NCBI GenBank assembly: GCA_020809705.1
Contig: CP085834.1
Span: 2,790,001-2,854,000, forward strand
Source of the DNA: Calonectria ilicicola
Taxonomy: Eukaryota > Ascomycota > Sordariomycetes > Hypocreales > Nectriaceae
Direction: 5' to 3'
DNA: 64,000 nt
Part shown: piece after piece, positions 33,470 to 44,769 of the stretch
How positions within the stretch are numbered: position 1 is the first letter of the stretch
How the letters are laid out: every line of letters starts with the position of its first letter
Notes under the pieces: generated by a model
What the model was told of the DNA's origin: nothing
Seen by the model: only the letters and a program-made list of their open reading frames with translations
Databases searched by the model: none
Program-made: the position numbers and the translations under genes

Positions 33470-35406
33470 AGACAAAGTAATTTATTATTAAAAATTCATC
33501 TAATATATATTTCACTTCCGCAGCTTAACCTTAGTCAAATTAATATGAAAGCTTTTGTTTGCCCTTTGTTGTTCTTATAGTGATCACAAACAAATCTGTT
33601 TCGTTGAAACGACTATTAATAAATTTCTACGAACAACCCTCTTTTAGATAGAATATCTACTATATTTATACTTGGCCCTTTAGCTCTAGTACTTGTGTTT
33701 TAAAAAAAAAATCATCCTATTGTCTTGGGCGCTGTATATAAACCGTTCATTGGTCCTGGTACCCCGTATTCACGTAGCAGCTATGGATGGCCAAATCTTC
33801 AAGGTTGCAAAGTATTGTCAGATACTCTCTAAGAAGTTACAACGCTCGTTTTGGAGAAATCGACGCCGTCATGGTGAATGCGAACACACCATGTCTCGCC
33901 GCGACCCTAGATAATGCCGTGATTCCCGCGGATCCGTCGCCAAGCACAGCGCCACATTGAGAGACGCGGCGAATGAAAATCAAACTTCGACATTACCGCA
34001 ATCACAAGGTCAGTCCTGGTTAACAGGTACTTGGTTGTGACTATGCAAACGGGATTTGCCAACACGAGCGATGACGCTCGAGATCGACTCCATCTCGGGC
34101 CCTTGTCGGAAATATGAATACCGGAGGGGATTGTTGATTTGGCAGCAATTGGCACTGTATCCATCCAACTTCTACATTGCTGGGCTATCATTGCGAGCGC
34201 CGATAGCGGCGTGGTCCGTGTGGCGGCTCCCGGATTCGAACCAACTGGCCTCGTCCCCAACCAGGCTTCCCACACCTGGTGGATTGATAGGCTGGCCTTG
34301 TATGATATCACCAACATCGGGATTGAGATAAATTAATTATTAACCCTACCTAATGTGACTATGGACCGACAAGAAAACTTGAGCCCCATGGCCACACCGT
34401 GTTTGTCTTAACCCCATGTTTGGCAGGATGTTTTAGCCCATTACATTTACCTACTACTTATTCTCCTCCGCAATGTCGTCTAACACCTTCGACCATTCTG
34501 CTTAAAATTAGAGATTTTTATGGTGACACGACGAAGTTGCAGATAAGGAGTAAGGAAAGCTCATATGTGGGCAACCGTACACTACGAGTCTGGTGGCAGA
34601 CATTAATGACGGTTCTAAAGCCAAGGTAATTGAGTGATAGTGTAAAGGAAGGGAAATAAAGAATACCACAGAGAAGAACCCCCCAAAATAAGCTACAAGG
34701 CGCTTTTAGTTATTCTTCGCTATGATCTTCCTTCCAGTTGAGGCGGGACGAAAAAATTGCAACCAGGAATCGTGAGCCTACCCTAGAGTCCACCACCATT
34801 AGTACAATGCAGAGTAGCTTGGTTCTGTTCATTTCTCGCACTGATCTAAGATCTGTCGCAATACCTCACCGCCCAGTGACACTTCAATCGCTTCATGGCC
34901 TCATGACAGATCGCGTTTTTGACCTCATTGGCTTGGACAAATTAGCGGAAAATACGAGCTAGGGTGCCCTGTCCTGCATGAGTATCCGCCAGCTAGGGAA
35001 CTGATGCCAAGCTCACTCACCCTCACTTCCTTTGTTTAACCCTTCCCACCAGTCCCCTTTCAGCCTAGTATGTGCTTTGGTGAGACCTTTCATGTAATTG
35101 ACCAAATTATCAACGAATAGATCCGTGGTTTCTCATGCGCATGTAATGTCATCAATTACTGCGGATGGTCGCCTGAACAATCCGGCATTTTGCGGTTGCA
35201 GGGTGCAGCATGCCGCTCCTGTCCTCTTTTGTGTATTTGAATTCGATGTAAAAGCCGGCGGGTGCCCACACAACTAACTGGATTTCTTTTCGGTGATAAA
35301 GTCTCTCTGGCTTGCATCGAAGTTAATCGTAATTGCATTTATTTTCTTCGTTGGTGACATCGACTTTCTGTATAACAGTTTGCTTTCTGTCGGCACTAAA
35401 AACACC
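33470..35406. other. Gene-poor region with a tRNA-like repeat
   Basis: About 1.9 kb, AT-rich at the left. The only element recognised is the tRNA-like repeat at 34225-34287. Confidence 0.45.
34225..34287 (-). repeat. tRNA-like dispersed repeat, copy A
   Basis: A 63-bp segment whose minus strand contains the perfect B-box-like GGTTCGAATCC. It matches 46849-46911 (opposite orientation) at 55 of 63 positions. Read as protein, both give S-I-H-Q-V-W-E-A-W-L-G, which explains the coding-looking frames here. It could be a SINE-like or tRNA-derived repeat. Confidence 0.6.
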
Positions 35407-36092
35407 ATGCTTCCATTTCAAAATGACTCTTCGAATCCCCTCGCTTCCCTCGAGGCACAGACCCCACACTACCCAGGAAGTACGCAAGGTTCTGCTCCCG
35501 TCCTGAGACCCTCTATCAAGGTTAGTAAAGGTTCAGGGATCTATTGAAAGTCAAGCTGCAACATAGTCCGAATCATACTGACTAGATAATGCACTCCTAG
35601 AAATTGGATGGCGACCCAAATACCCGCGAACAAGATCTAGCAACTGGACCCTTGCTTCATGGGTTAGAAGTCCACGTGAATGAAAAAGATGTGATCCTTG
35701 ATTCGACAGAGCCTGATATAGAGTTGGTACTCGACGGCTCAGACCCAGCACGAAGTAGGAGTAAATCCGTTTTGCCGCTGGATACACTTGGAAATTCAGG
35801 CCAGGCACCTGTTCAATCATCATTGAAACCTACAACCACTGCATCTGTACCATCGATGTCGGAGTCCACGGTAGCCAGCAGCAAACAAGAGATAGTTGGA
35901 TTGAAGCCTGCATTTCACTGGAACTATGCTTTCGAATGGAAAGACTGCGTCTTACTGTTTGATGGCGAACCGATTGATGAAATGAGATTAGCTAAGGCAC
36001 AAGACTCACTGGCAGTTCCGAATTCAGACATGGAGACCATGACTCCTTCAATCAGTGTTTCAGCTTGCAACTCACGCCCGTTTCTTCAGTGA
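35407..36092 (+). CDS. Small uncharacterised protein
   Basis: Exons 35407-35520 and 35601-36092 give 201 residues. The intron (GTTAGT to CTCCTAG, 80 bp) joins two coding-looking exons in phase. The sequence is rich in Ser, Pro, Thr and Asp and looks mostly disordered. A short folded-looking segment near 150-180 (F-H-W-N-Y-A-F-E-W-K-D-C-V-L-L-F-D-G) stands out. There is no signal peptide or membrane helix. Function is unknown; the model rests on composition and splice sites only. Confidence 0.5.
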
Positions 36093-37505
36093 TGGCGAGC
36101 CTTAGGAATCTCTGTTGCGGTCCAGTTTGTATCATGTTGGCGGGCTGGGCTAGTCTTAGCCTTTGAGTTCCACTAACAGAGTGTACTTGGGAATTATTGG
36201 TAGAAAGGTTGGATTCTGGGGACGACACTCTTAGCCTGTGTGTGTGTTTTACTCACTTCTCGTATCGCAACTAGATTCAATCACTGTTTTCCTGATTGGG
36301 GGAAGTGGCTGAGCTTTTAGATCCAAAACAAAGATGAGTAGTTGATTCTTATTATTTTAGAAGCAAATAACTTGCATTTGTGCTATGTAGCCCAAACAAG
36401 GCCAGTGAGATGTAATCCATCGATCGAGTCGGGCGATAGTGGCTGAAACTATGGATTTTTGGTTGCGGCTTCGGCCACAAACCCTGTGGCTTGGGCATCG
36501 ACTGCATCATTGCGCCTCATCTTAAGCGACGTCATTTCTAGTCTGCATTTCACCTTTCCCAACCAAAATTCAAAACCAGCTTTACTTTTAGCTCATCATG
36601 ATAATTCACTTGTATTTCCACTACTGTTTCATATGGCGCAATCCTCATGCATCTATTTAGTCTTGTCCGATCAGAGCGCCTGTTTAGTCCATCAGAGCTT
36701 CCCAAAGGCACCACAACAGACTCCATCCAGAATCTTTCAAGGTGTTAAGAAAAATTCCAAAATTTTGAATGATGTTGATTCGATTGACTTTAGGTACAAA
36801 TATCTATTTTAAAAACCGAATCCGCTAAAGACCTATCCCAAATTTGTCCGCGTTATCATCGATATCAAGCGAGAGCTTTTGGGACCCTTGAATTCTCGGG
36901 ATCCAAAATGCCTAGTACCTAGAGCGGGTTGGAAGTGGGTGACAGTGAGTTGACTAGTTGCTATCAGCTTATCTAGCGTTAATTGCGTTGGGCGGCCACA
37001 GGGACGCCGCTATTTTCAGTCATCCGGATTGTGTAAAACAGGCTTTCCGTACTTGGACGAAGTGATCTGTGGCAAAAGTGTGCTTAAGCGACTTCTTGGC
37101 ATGAAAAAAATAATAGGATGAGCTTTAAAGCCTCGAGAGGCAACTGCATATCAATGTAACACGGTATGTTGTCAGCTGCAACTGAGTGAATGGTATTGGC
37201 CAGAATGTTTCCGACAATGGAACCCCACAGGTCATAAGACACCCAATGTGCATAATACAGCTGAGAAAAACCAGCCAAAGAGGCCAATAACTAGGCTGTG
37301 AAACTTAAATTAAAAGATGAGTAAAGAATCAGCCCACTCTCGTTGCCTTGGTCGAAAGTGCTGAAAGGTGCACCAGGCTGTCCCCCCTCGCTTCCGATGG
37401 TCATCTTAAAACCCTCCTTATCCCTCGTTCTCCAAGCCCGAAAAACTACCAAATCCCTCAGTTATTATTATTTAAGAACTTTTGGCGTGAAATTTCAAGG
37501 CGATA
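36093..37505. other. Intergenic, no gene recognised
   Basis: About 1.4 kb. A plus-strand open frame at 36459-36812 has no motif and no exon partner. Confidence 0.45.
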
Positions 37506-39668
37506 ATGGCTTCGACTTCCGCTCTACCTGCTGAAACCCCGGCTGGTCAGGAAACCCGCCGAAGGCGTGGGACTCTGAGAACGATCTCCGACATTGAACG
37601 AATCAACCGTGAGTCAGCTTTAGGTATGTCTGTTTTGCTGTTATATGAAATGCTGTGAGGTTTAATCGATATTTTAGACAAGGACCCTGGTCTTGAGAGA
37701 CTTGATCATCAAGAAGCTATCCGGCTCGGTCTCCCTCCACTCACCTTCCGCCCTGGTGTCCTAAAGGACAGTAGCATATATCTATCACTTTTATTCTACG
37801 CCTCCATCCTCGGTATTCTTGTATTTTTATGCTTCAAGCAAGATTTCTCCATCTCGTATGCCTGGGCTTACTTTGTCATCAAATTGCTGCCTACCATTTT
37901 GGGAACAATCACGGCGATGCACTTGGAAGCAATAACCAAGGCGCTCAGCAGAATCACGCCGTTCATGATGTGTGCCCAGGGAAAAGTACCAACTGAAGGT
38001 GCCCTGGCCCGGAAAACCCTTCTTCTATCGTATTTCCCTGGCCTCAGCTTCACTACTGTCGCCAAGTCCCGCAGTGCGCTGCTGTTATTTGCTAGTGTTA
38101 TGTTGTTTGCGAGCGGTTTCATAGTGTCGCTCAAAGCGACTTTCCTACTAACCGAAGACTATGAGTTCGCTTATGTTGTTCCTTGGGCTGTGTATACTCT
38201 TATTGCATTTTATGCAATTTTATGTGTCTTCTTAATCTTCGTCCTCTTCGCCCTCAGAGGAAGGCTCACCGGATTGCGGTGGGATCCCGTTTCGATAGCA
38301 GATCAACTTGTGCTCTTCCGACATTCTGATTTTCTTGACAAGCTTTCAGGGACTTGCATCGCTAGCGGACGCTCTCTTAATAATGCACTGGGGCAACACG
38401 CGCGATTGCGACTTGGCTATTGGAAGAAAGGTTGTACATATTGGCACGGATTTGGGGTAGTCAAGGACACCCATGAGACTGGCAGGAGCCGACCAAAAAC
38501 TCTTCCAGCTGATACAATCGATAAAGGAGCTTCTTTACAAGGTGCGTCGATTTGTCGTCCTAAGATCTAGTAACTCGGTTGCTTACCAGTGGATTGATAA
38601 ACAGGAAATGAAATCTCCTATCGCCGATACAGTTCAGCCTCGGCAACGGTTCGCCCGCAGTTCATATGGCTATTTACTCTCTTCCTCCTCGTCCTTTTGG
38701 TAGGATCGCTAGTCATTGCGATAATGGGATCCTCTCAAAAATATGTGTTTAAGCTCCCATTCTCCTCATCCGTGGCCGTGATTCCCTTCTCCTTTGTCCT
38801 CACGTTTTTCATCGAACTATGCACAGATTACTTTGAGGCTCTGGGCCATTTCATGGCTACAACAGAGCCCTTTGTCCACCTTGCAAAGTCAGATGATGGG
38901 CCGGGGACGGGCTTCGGTAATGCCAGCGAGACGCTTCTTCTTGACTACACTAGCGTCGCTCTGCCAATGGCCATGTACACTTCCTTCACTAGAGGGCATC
39001 GGAAGGTGTTCCGAACAATGATGATGGGTAGACTGCAGCACCTTTTCCCAATCATTGTAGCTGGAAGCTTTACTATCTACGACAACGAGGACGGCGAAGG
39101 TTCCTTTTTGAAGATATCTCTTCCTCTTTTCATCATTATTTCTGCTTGGCTATTCCTTTGCCTGGTATGGGTCCCATTCGAGGCACTGGGGTGCGAAGAT
39201 TCTCGGTTCCTGCCACGAAACCTTGGCTCCACCGCCGACCTTTTATCTTGGGCATATGCGAGCTCTATCCTCCGTGGTGACCTCCCTGCTAGCACTGAGT
39301 ATGGTTTCCACAATGGAGATCCCCTCGATATCCGATTCGTCGTTGAAGACAAAGCTACTCTCTCCCAGTCAGACTCTTCCAGGCCAGTCAGCATGAACGG
39401 CGACAATGGCAACTTCGGGCCCGACAGCGAAAAGTTTATCAAGAGGACAGCATATGATAGAGACCACTTAGAAGCGCGTCTAACTTTGACAAATACGAAT
39501 TTTTGTTTCGGGCTGAACAAATTGAAAAACAAATTATACACGGTGGGAATTTGCGATCGTTCAAGCTTTTGTGATTATCTTAGTCGACCAAAGCGTGATT
39601 CTACATGGCTCCAGTACCTTTGGCCCACAACCAAAAAGAACAGAGGTAGCTCAACCAAAGTCAAATGA
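37506..39668 (+). CDS. Multi-pass membrane protein, DUF3433-like
   Basis: Exons 37506-37623, 37678-38541 and 38605-39668 give 681 residues. Intron 1 may instead start at the GTGAGT at 37609; both choices keep frame. At least six hydrophobic segments are visible, in two groups. The first begins S-L-L-F-Y-A-S-I-L-G-I-L and has two further helices in exon 2. The second begins F-I-W-L-F-T-L-F-L-L-V at the start of exon 3. The loop G-A-L-A-R-K-T-L-L-L-S-Y and its counterpart E-T-L-L-L-D-Y in the second half look like a duplicated unit, as in DUF3433 proteins. It lacks a signal peptide. The function of this fungal family is not established. Confidence 0.8.
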
Positions 39669-40550
39669 CAACATACATGATTGAGGGATGGCACAATTTC
39701 CGAGAAGATTGGTTTGGGGCGGAAAGTCAGGGAATTGAAATGCAGCCAAATCCTCTTATCGTTCAAGAGAACGAACCCGAGGCTTAGAATTGGATAGCTC
39801 ACAGAGGCAAAACCCTTTTGGAAATGGAATGGTTGTTGGGCAAACATAATAGGCAATTTTGCGATGCCACGACATCAATACCATCAACTCTAAGTACGAG
39901 GCGAGAATGTTAACATTATGAGGGTCCATCCCATAGCTATAGTAAATTAAGTTGCTCTTTGATACCCGCCTAACCCAGACCGCGCACGCCATAGTAACTC
40001 CACTTTTTCTCACAAACATGATGTAGGTGATCGTCAATGAAGTTCCAGAGCTAGATCCAAATGACAAGAGTGGTTCTCCTAAGTCGCTACTCCCTCGGGG
40101 ACTATCCATTCAATGATATTACAATAGGTGGAACCGTTGCCATGAGGATTGTGTGGCGTCTGATGAGGAGAGAGAATGCACTAATGCTCGTGGCTCAACT
40201 CAATTCCCCACATTGTGTTTTCGTGACGTTACAAACGGTTAGTCATGTCCTAAAAATTGTAAACGTTGGCGACTACTCGGGTAAGAAAAGTGGAGGTGAT
40301 TGCGGCTCCGCTTTAAAGATAAGCGCATCATGACTGTGGAGGAGGACAGCGGTTACGCGAATAGTTTCGACAAATTTCCACTGACCAATGATGTAGTTTT
40401 AGTATATGGGAACCTTAGTTATAGATTAGAGTAGCACAGTTATCTCATATCTCCTACTCCTAGCCACTACATGTGAAGCGAACACTCACACCGCTGCCAC
40501 TTCCTACCCCCTCCTCTTTGACAATACTTATAATCATCCCAGCATCTGAA
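39669..40550. other. Intergenic, no gene recognised
   Basis: About 880 bp. Open frames on both strands lack motifs. It presumably includes the promoter of the PanB-like gene. Confidence 0.5.
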
Positions 40551-41612
40551 ATGGCTGCCCTGGCTAAATTGAGATCTGTGCATGCCGCGAGAAAGATCGT
40601 TGGAACCACGGCCTGGGATTATCCTACCGGCCTAACCGCCGAGACTGCTGGCATTGATCTAGTACTGGTCGGAGACAGCCTCGGAATTGTTGCCCTTGGC
40701 CATGAAGATACAAAATCCGTGACATTGGAGGAAATGATACATCATACCCGTGCAGTGACACGTGCTGCCAAGTCTGGATTCGTGCTCGCAGACCTGCCTC
40801 TGGGATCATACGAAAAATCGACCGAACATGGTATGTGACATTGATGGCACTTCTGAGCCTAGCAGTTTTCTATAATATTCCATTATTCAGATTGTAGTTG
40901 ACTAGCTCTCTAGCCATCAATTCAGCGATTAGGCTCATCAAGGAAGGTCATGCCCATGGTGTGAAGTTGGAGGGTGGCTCCGAAATGGGTCCAACAATTG
41001 AAGCTATTACAAAAGCTGGCGTGGCAGTTTTCGGACACATTGGCATGACCCCGCAAAGGAACATCAACGCTTATTTCTCTGATTCATACAAAACTTCTTC
41101 TGAATCTACGCAAAAAGCTGAAGGTACTTACAGTAAAATCAAGGAAGATGCGTTGCAGGTACAAAGAGCGGGTGCTGTGGCAGTATTGCTGGAGGCCGTT
41201 CCGACTTCCGTTTCAGAAGAAATTACTAAAGCGTTGCGGATTCCAACTATTGGTATTGGGTAAGTGATAATCTTCAACTTGACGGATTTAAAGTTCTCTA
41301 GCCGCAATCAGCTATAAATTGAATAGTGTCTAATCTTTTGTTATCAATAGCTCTGGAGCTGTTTGCTCCGGCCAAATGATTCTCCAATCTGAAGCGCTCG
41401 GTTACCAAACAGCACTTTTCCCGCAGTAAGACTTTTCTCTTTAACTCTAATCTAGTTATATCATGCATCTAATTGAAACAAAACATTAAAATAGGTGGCA
41501 AAAGAGGTATGCCAATACATCAGAGGAAAGCGTTAAGGCCTTGAGAGAATATGCATCAGATGTCGTGGTGGGCAGGTTTCCGGGAAAGGAACACGAAACC
41601 AGCGAAGGATGA
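40551..41612 (+). CDS. Ketopantoate hydroxymethyltransferase (PanB family)
   Basis: Adds a hydroxymethyl group from methylene-tetrahydrofolate to 2-oxoisovalerate, making ketopantoate for pantothenate and CoA. Exons 40551-40830, 40914-41259, 41351-41425 and 41495-41612 give 272 residues, close to the bacterial length. Conserved blocks are T-A-W-D-Y-P-T near the N-terminus, VGDSLG (metal Asp), A-D-L-P-L-G-S-Y, K-L-E-G-G, G-H-I-G-M-T-P-Q and the catalytic-region L-L-E-A-V-P. Several positions differ from the usual housekeeping sequence (for example T-A-W-D-Y and A-D-L-P-L). An in-frame upstream ATG at 40473 would add 26 residues that might act in mitochondrial targeting. Given its neighbours it may be a second, specialised copy; that is inference. 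Confidence 0.9.
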
Positions 41613-42240
41613 AAACTGGCAGAATATCAATCTAGCAAATACTCGGAGACCATGTTAAGACCACTTAAAAAGCAGAGTAGTGGCGCCTTTCAGTATCCTT
41701 ACAGCATATGATAGACTTGCAATGTTCAAGGACCTATGCGTTGGAACATTGAAGAAAAAGAGTTTTCCTACTCGTACACATACATTTTGCTAGGTGCACA
41801 TATACCTATATCTATTTTAGGAAAATTCTTTAAGGTATTTTTTTTTAAACTTCTTTTTAAAGATTTTCCTAAAGTAGGTACTGATGTGTGCGTATAGCAG
41901 AACTCAAGAAGAATGTGCCATCATGTCTGTAAATTCGTAAACTTCTCCCCAATCTGGACTGAAATAGGTAATCCATCTGTGTATCTTGGCAAGACTTTGC
42001 ACATCATTCTATCTCATCTACTCAAGTTTCAGCTTTAATCTATCATCATACCTTTGACAACAGAATTATAAATCTCTTGGGCATATCATGACATGAACAA
42101 ATATGGAAACTCGACTAGTATCTCGTTATTGAACAATCTTCTTCTGCAATTCGTATTGGCTAACAATAGCCAAGCCGCACTCATGAATAAACTAGAGCCA
42201 ATGGTTATGGCTTTATTCTCCTATATGAGAAACAATAACA
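41613..42240. other. Intergenic region between converging genes, with MITE-like element
   Basis: About 630 bp between the stops of the PanB-like and FMN oxidase genes. The foldback element at 41768-41900 is the only structure recognised. Confidence 0.5.
41768..41900. mobile_element. MITE-like foldback element, copy 2
   Basis: A 133-bp element. The left 37 bp match copy 1 (28611) with five differences, mostly C/T or G/A. Internal arms TTTTAGGAAAATTCTTTAA and, on the complement, TTTAGGAAAATCTTTAA form a long near-perfect hairpin around a T-rich loop. No coding capacity. It sits 156 bp after the PanB-like stop and could affect its 3' end. Confidence 0.6.
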
Positions 42241-43500
42241 TTAAAGTCTCGCAAGCGGCCCATTTTCGCGGAAAGCTCCGAGACATGCAGGAGTAATATC
42301 GGCACGTGTTCTGCATCCACACAGCTGCATGCATCGTTTAAATTCAGCGTACAGGATGTCCAATGCCCGACTGACTCCTTTCTCTCCATCGTACTATATC
42401 CAATGTTAGCTTCTATCTAATAGGGAGAAGACATTTTATAGGCAGAATACTCACAGCCAGTCCCCAGATTACCGGACGACCAATCCAAACACAATCTGCA
42501 CCGAGAGCAAGCGCCTTGAAGATGTCCGTTCCGCTTCGGACTCCGCCATCTATGTGAATTGGAATCTTACCCCCAGCTGCTTTGACGCACTCCGGGAGTA
42601 CATCGATGGTAGCTGGAGTCTCATCGAGTTGCCGACCTCCATGATTACTAACGATAACACCGTCGCAACCGTACTGGATTGCAAGCTGCACATCTTCTGC
42701 AGTCAAAACGCCTTTAATCCAGATCTGCATTTTAGTTACACTTCTCAGCCAAGGAATCTCGTTTGCCCATGAGTGCGAAGCAGAATTGAACGAGGTGAAT
42801 CCGTCTTCATGTGTCGTCGTGCGGATCATGCTCGAATCTTTTTCAAGCATAGGAAATGAGAGACCCTCTGGTGTCCTAAAGTCATTGCGATGCTCATTAT
42901 ATCGAACCCCAAGCACCGGGCTGTCTGCCGTCAGAAAGATTGCTACACAACCAGCTTTTTCTGCCCTCTCGATAATCCGTAGCTGGGCGGGTCGATCCTG
43001 CATGGTATACAGCTGCATTACGTGGTGGATGGGACCAACATCCAGCCCAGCAGCCCGGATATCCTCAACGGAATAGTTGGAGAATGAAGAAACACCCATA
43101 TGGACTCGACGCTTCGCACACGCACGACTGGTTGCAATTTCACCGTCAGGATGTGCCATGGCTTGGATTCCGGCGGGAGAAACACAGAGAGGAAAATCGA
43201 TTCTCTGGCCAAATAGATTCACGGTCGTATCAGCCTTGGATACATCGACCAGAACTCGGGGCCGAAGTCGGTATTTTGAGTAAGCCGTTGTGTTCTCAGC
43301 CACAGTGACTTGATCGGTGGAGCCATCATTGTAAAACTCTATAGAAAGCAGCCAACGTTAGTAAAATTCAACCTTATCCGTTTGACCTTTGTATCAAGAG
43401 CAGTTCTTATACCCCTAGCTGTCGACGGCAGCTTAGCCGACGCTGCCTTTTTCACATCATTGATGCTGAGAATCAAGTCATTGTCCTTTACACATGTCAT
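42241..43500 (-). CDS. FMN-dependent alpha-hydroxy-acid oxidase/dehydrogenase
   Basis: Oxidises a 2-hydroxy acid to a 2-oxo acid with FMN (glycolate/lactate oxidase family). Exons 43500-43413, 43338-42455 and 42393-42241 give 374 residues, the standard size. Visible features are S-P-A-G and Q-L-Y-T-M-Q-D-R of the active site, the FMN-binding lysine in K-G-V-L-T-A-E-D, the catalytic S-N-H-G-G-R-Q-L-D (His and Arg), I-D-G-G-V-R-S-G-T-D and G-R-P-V-I-W-G-L. No cytochrome b2 haem domain or peroxisomal signal is seen; the protein ends in A-R-L, which does fit a PTS1-type tripeptide, so a peroxisomal site is possible. It is divergent from the RidA gene. The substrate is not determined. Confidence 0.93.
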
Positions 43501-43929
43501 TCTGACTCAGGGAAAACGGTAGTTTCGGCTAGTTGGTTGTTTAGTGATGAGTTTGTCCGAAGTCGTTAAAGATGGACTTTTTTAAAAATAAAAAGGCAGT
43601 GCATTTGTTATCACTGTGAATGTTGAGTTAGGTAATTAGCCATTCCATCTTGATTGGCCCTCGATGCGGGGTTTCTAAAGAGAGCAGCAGTGGAATGGAT
43701 TACATGCTGGACAACGTGTGACTAAAATAATTTTACGTCACTTTGGACCCCAGCATGGTGACTAATCCACGACATTCATAACATCCGCCATGTTAGTCTG
43801 ACTTGGCATGCCGTTGATCCCGCATCACTCTCTTTCTTTTTTTATACATATTGTGTATATAATGGCTCAAGCCATTTAATTCCATTCAACGTAGTTTTAA
43901 TTTGTGTCTAACTGCAATTTCATCTCGCC
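43501..43929. promoter_or_regulatory. Divergent promoter region of FMN oxidase and RidA genes
   Basis: 429 bp between opposed start codons. It contains a TATATAA at 43856-43862 on the RidA side and a short inverted repeat AATGGC-TCAA-GCCATT just after it. Confidence 0.5.
43856..43862 (+). promoter_or_regulatory. TATA box
   Basis: TATATAA lies 68 bp before the RidA ATG, a fitting distance for a fungal core promoter. Confidence 0.4.
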
Positions 43930-44464
43930 ATGATCTCTCAAGCCATATTTTCTCCTCATGCGCCGCCTCCACCGCCGTTCTTATCGCAAGCAGTGAGTGT
44001 TGGAGGTCTCGTCTTTTGTTCCGGTCAGATCGGGGCCGAGCCAGAGACGGGTATCCTAGTACAGGGTTCGATTAAACTTAGAACGGTTTGTTGGAATCCC
44101 ACAACTCGGCTCACAAAATTACGAAAGGCTTATCAGTCCGTGTTATCAGAAGCGCATTTTACAAAACCTGACGGCCGTTCTAGAAGCAGCGGGTGCCAGC
44201 TTGTCTACTGTTGTAAAGGTGAACATTTATCTTACTAATATTGATGATTTCTCTGCCATCAATGAGGTATACATGGCTTTTTTCCCAGATAAAAAGCCTG
44301 TAAGTAGTTTGTCTCTGATTAAGTCTTATTCATGCATTTGTATCTAAATTAATTCGACACTTTAGGCTAGAACGTGTGTTGGTGTTCGAGAGCTTCCCAT
44401 GGGAACAGACGTGGAGATTGAATGTGTTGCCACTGTAGGGACATTCGGCGATACCCGTCTTTGA
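43930..44464 (+). CDS. RidA/YjgF-family enamine/imine deaminase
   Basis: Hydrolyses reactive enamine/imine intermediates, such as 2-aminoacrylate, to 2-oxo acids and ammonia. Exons 43930-44085, 44150-44299 and 44366-44464 give 134 residues, the family norm. Conserved blocks are F-C-S-G-Q-I, N-L-T-A-V-L-E-A-A-G, V-V-K-V-N-I-Y-L-T, the arginine in A-R-T-C-V (the residue that binds the carboxylate in active RidA), and V-E-I-E-C-V-A. The N-terminus has a run of prolines (A-P-P-P-P-P-F), as in fungal RidA homologues. No mitochondrial presequence is obvious. It shares a promoter region with the FMN oxidase, so the pair may process related 2-oxo acids. Confidence 0.92.
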
Positions 44465-44769
44465 GTCATTTCTGAATATTCCATCAAGCAACACTGCCGC
44501 TATAAAGGCTCCCAGGCTGTCTGTTCGATTAATCAATAAATTTTCCTCTTTTAGATCAGAGAAGCTGTGATCTTAGTGGAATTTAAACGTGCTTCGTATG
44601 ACACCGTCGAGGCGTATAAGTCAAACTTGTGGATGATGGGCTAAAAGAATCTGGTAAAGCTTATAGATAAACTTGCCTTAGTAGTTTTGAAATATATAAA
44701 ACACTATAATGGGAGTCACAACCTATCTGACCAACCAGGAAATTACTCAAATATTTTTATTTACACTTT
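44465..44769. other. Short intergenic region between converging genes
   Basis: 305 bp between the RidA and bZIP stops. Nothing is recognised in it. Confidence 0.5.

Noticed and set aside
33907..34317. 136-residue minus-strand frame
   Set aside because: Its most protein-like part is the tRNA-like repeat also found at 46849; no exon structure or family supports a gene.
36459..36812. 117-residue plus-strand frame
   Set aside because: Low-complexity, without motif or exon partner.
42093..42296. 67-residue plus-strand frame
   Set aside because: It overlaps the last exon of the FMN oxidase on the other strand, which is supported by family sequence.
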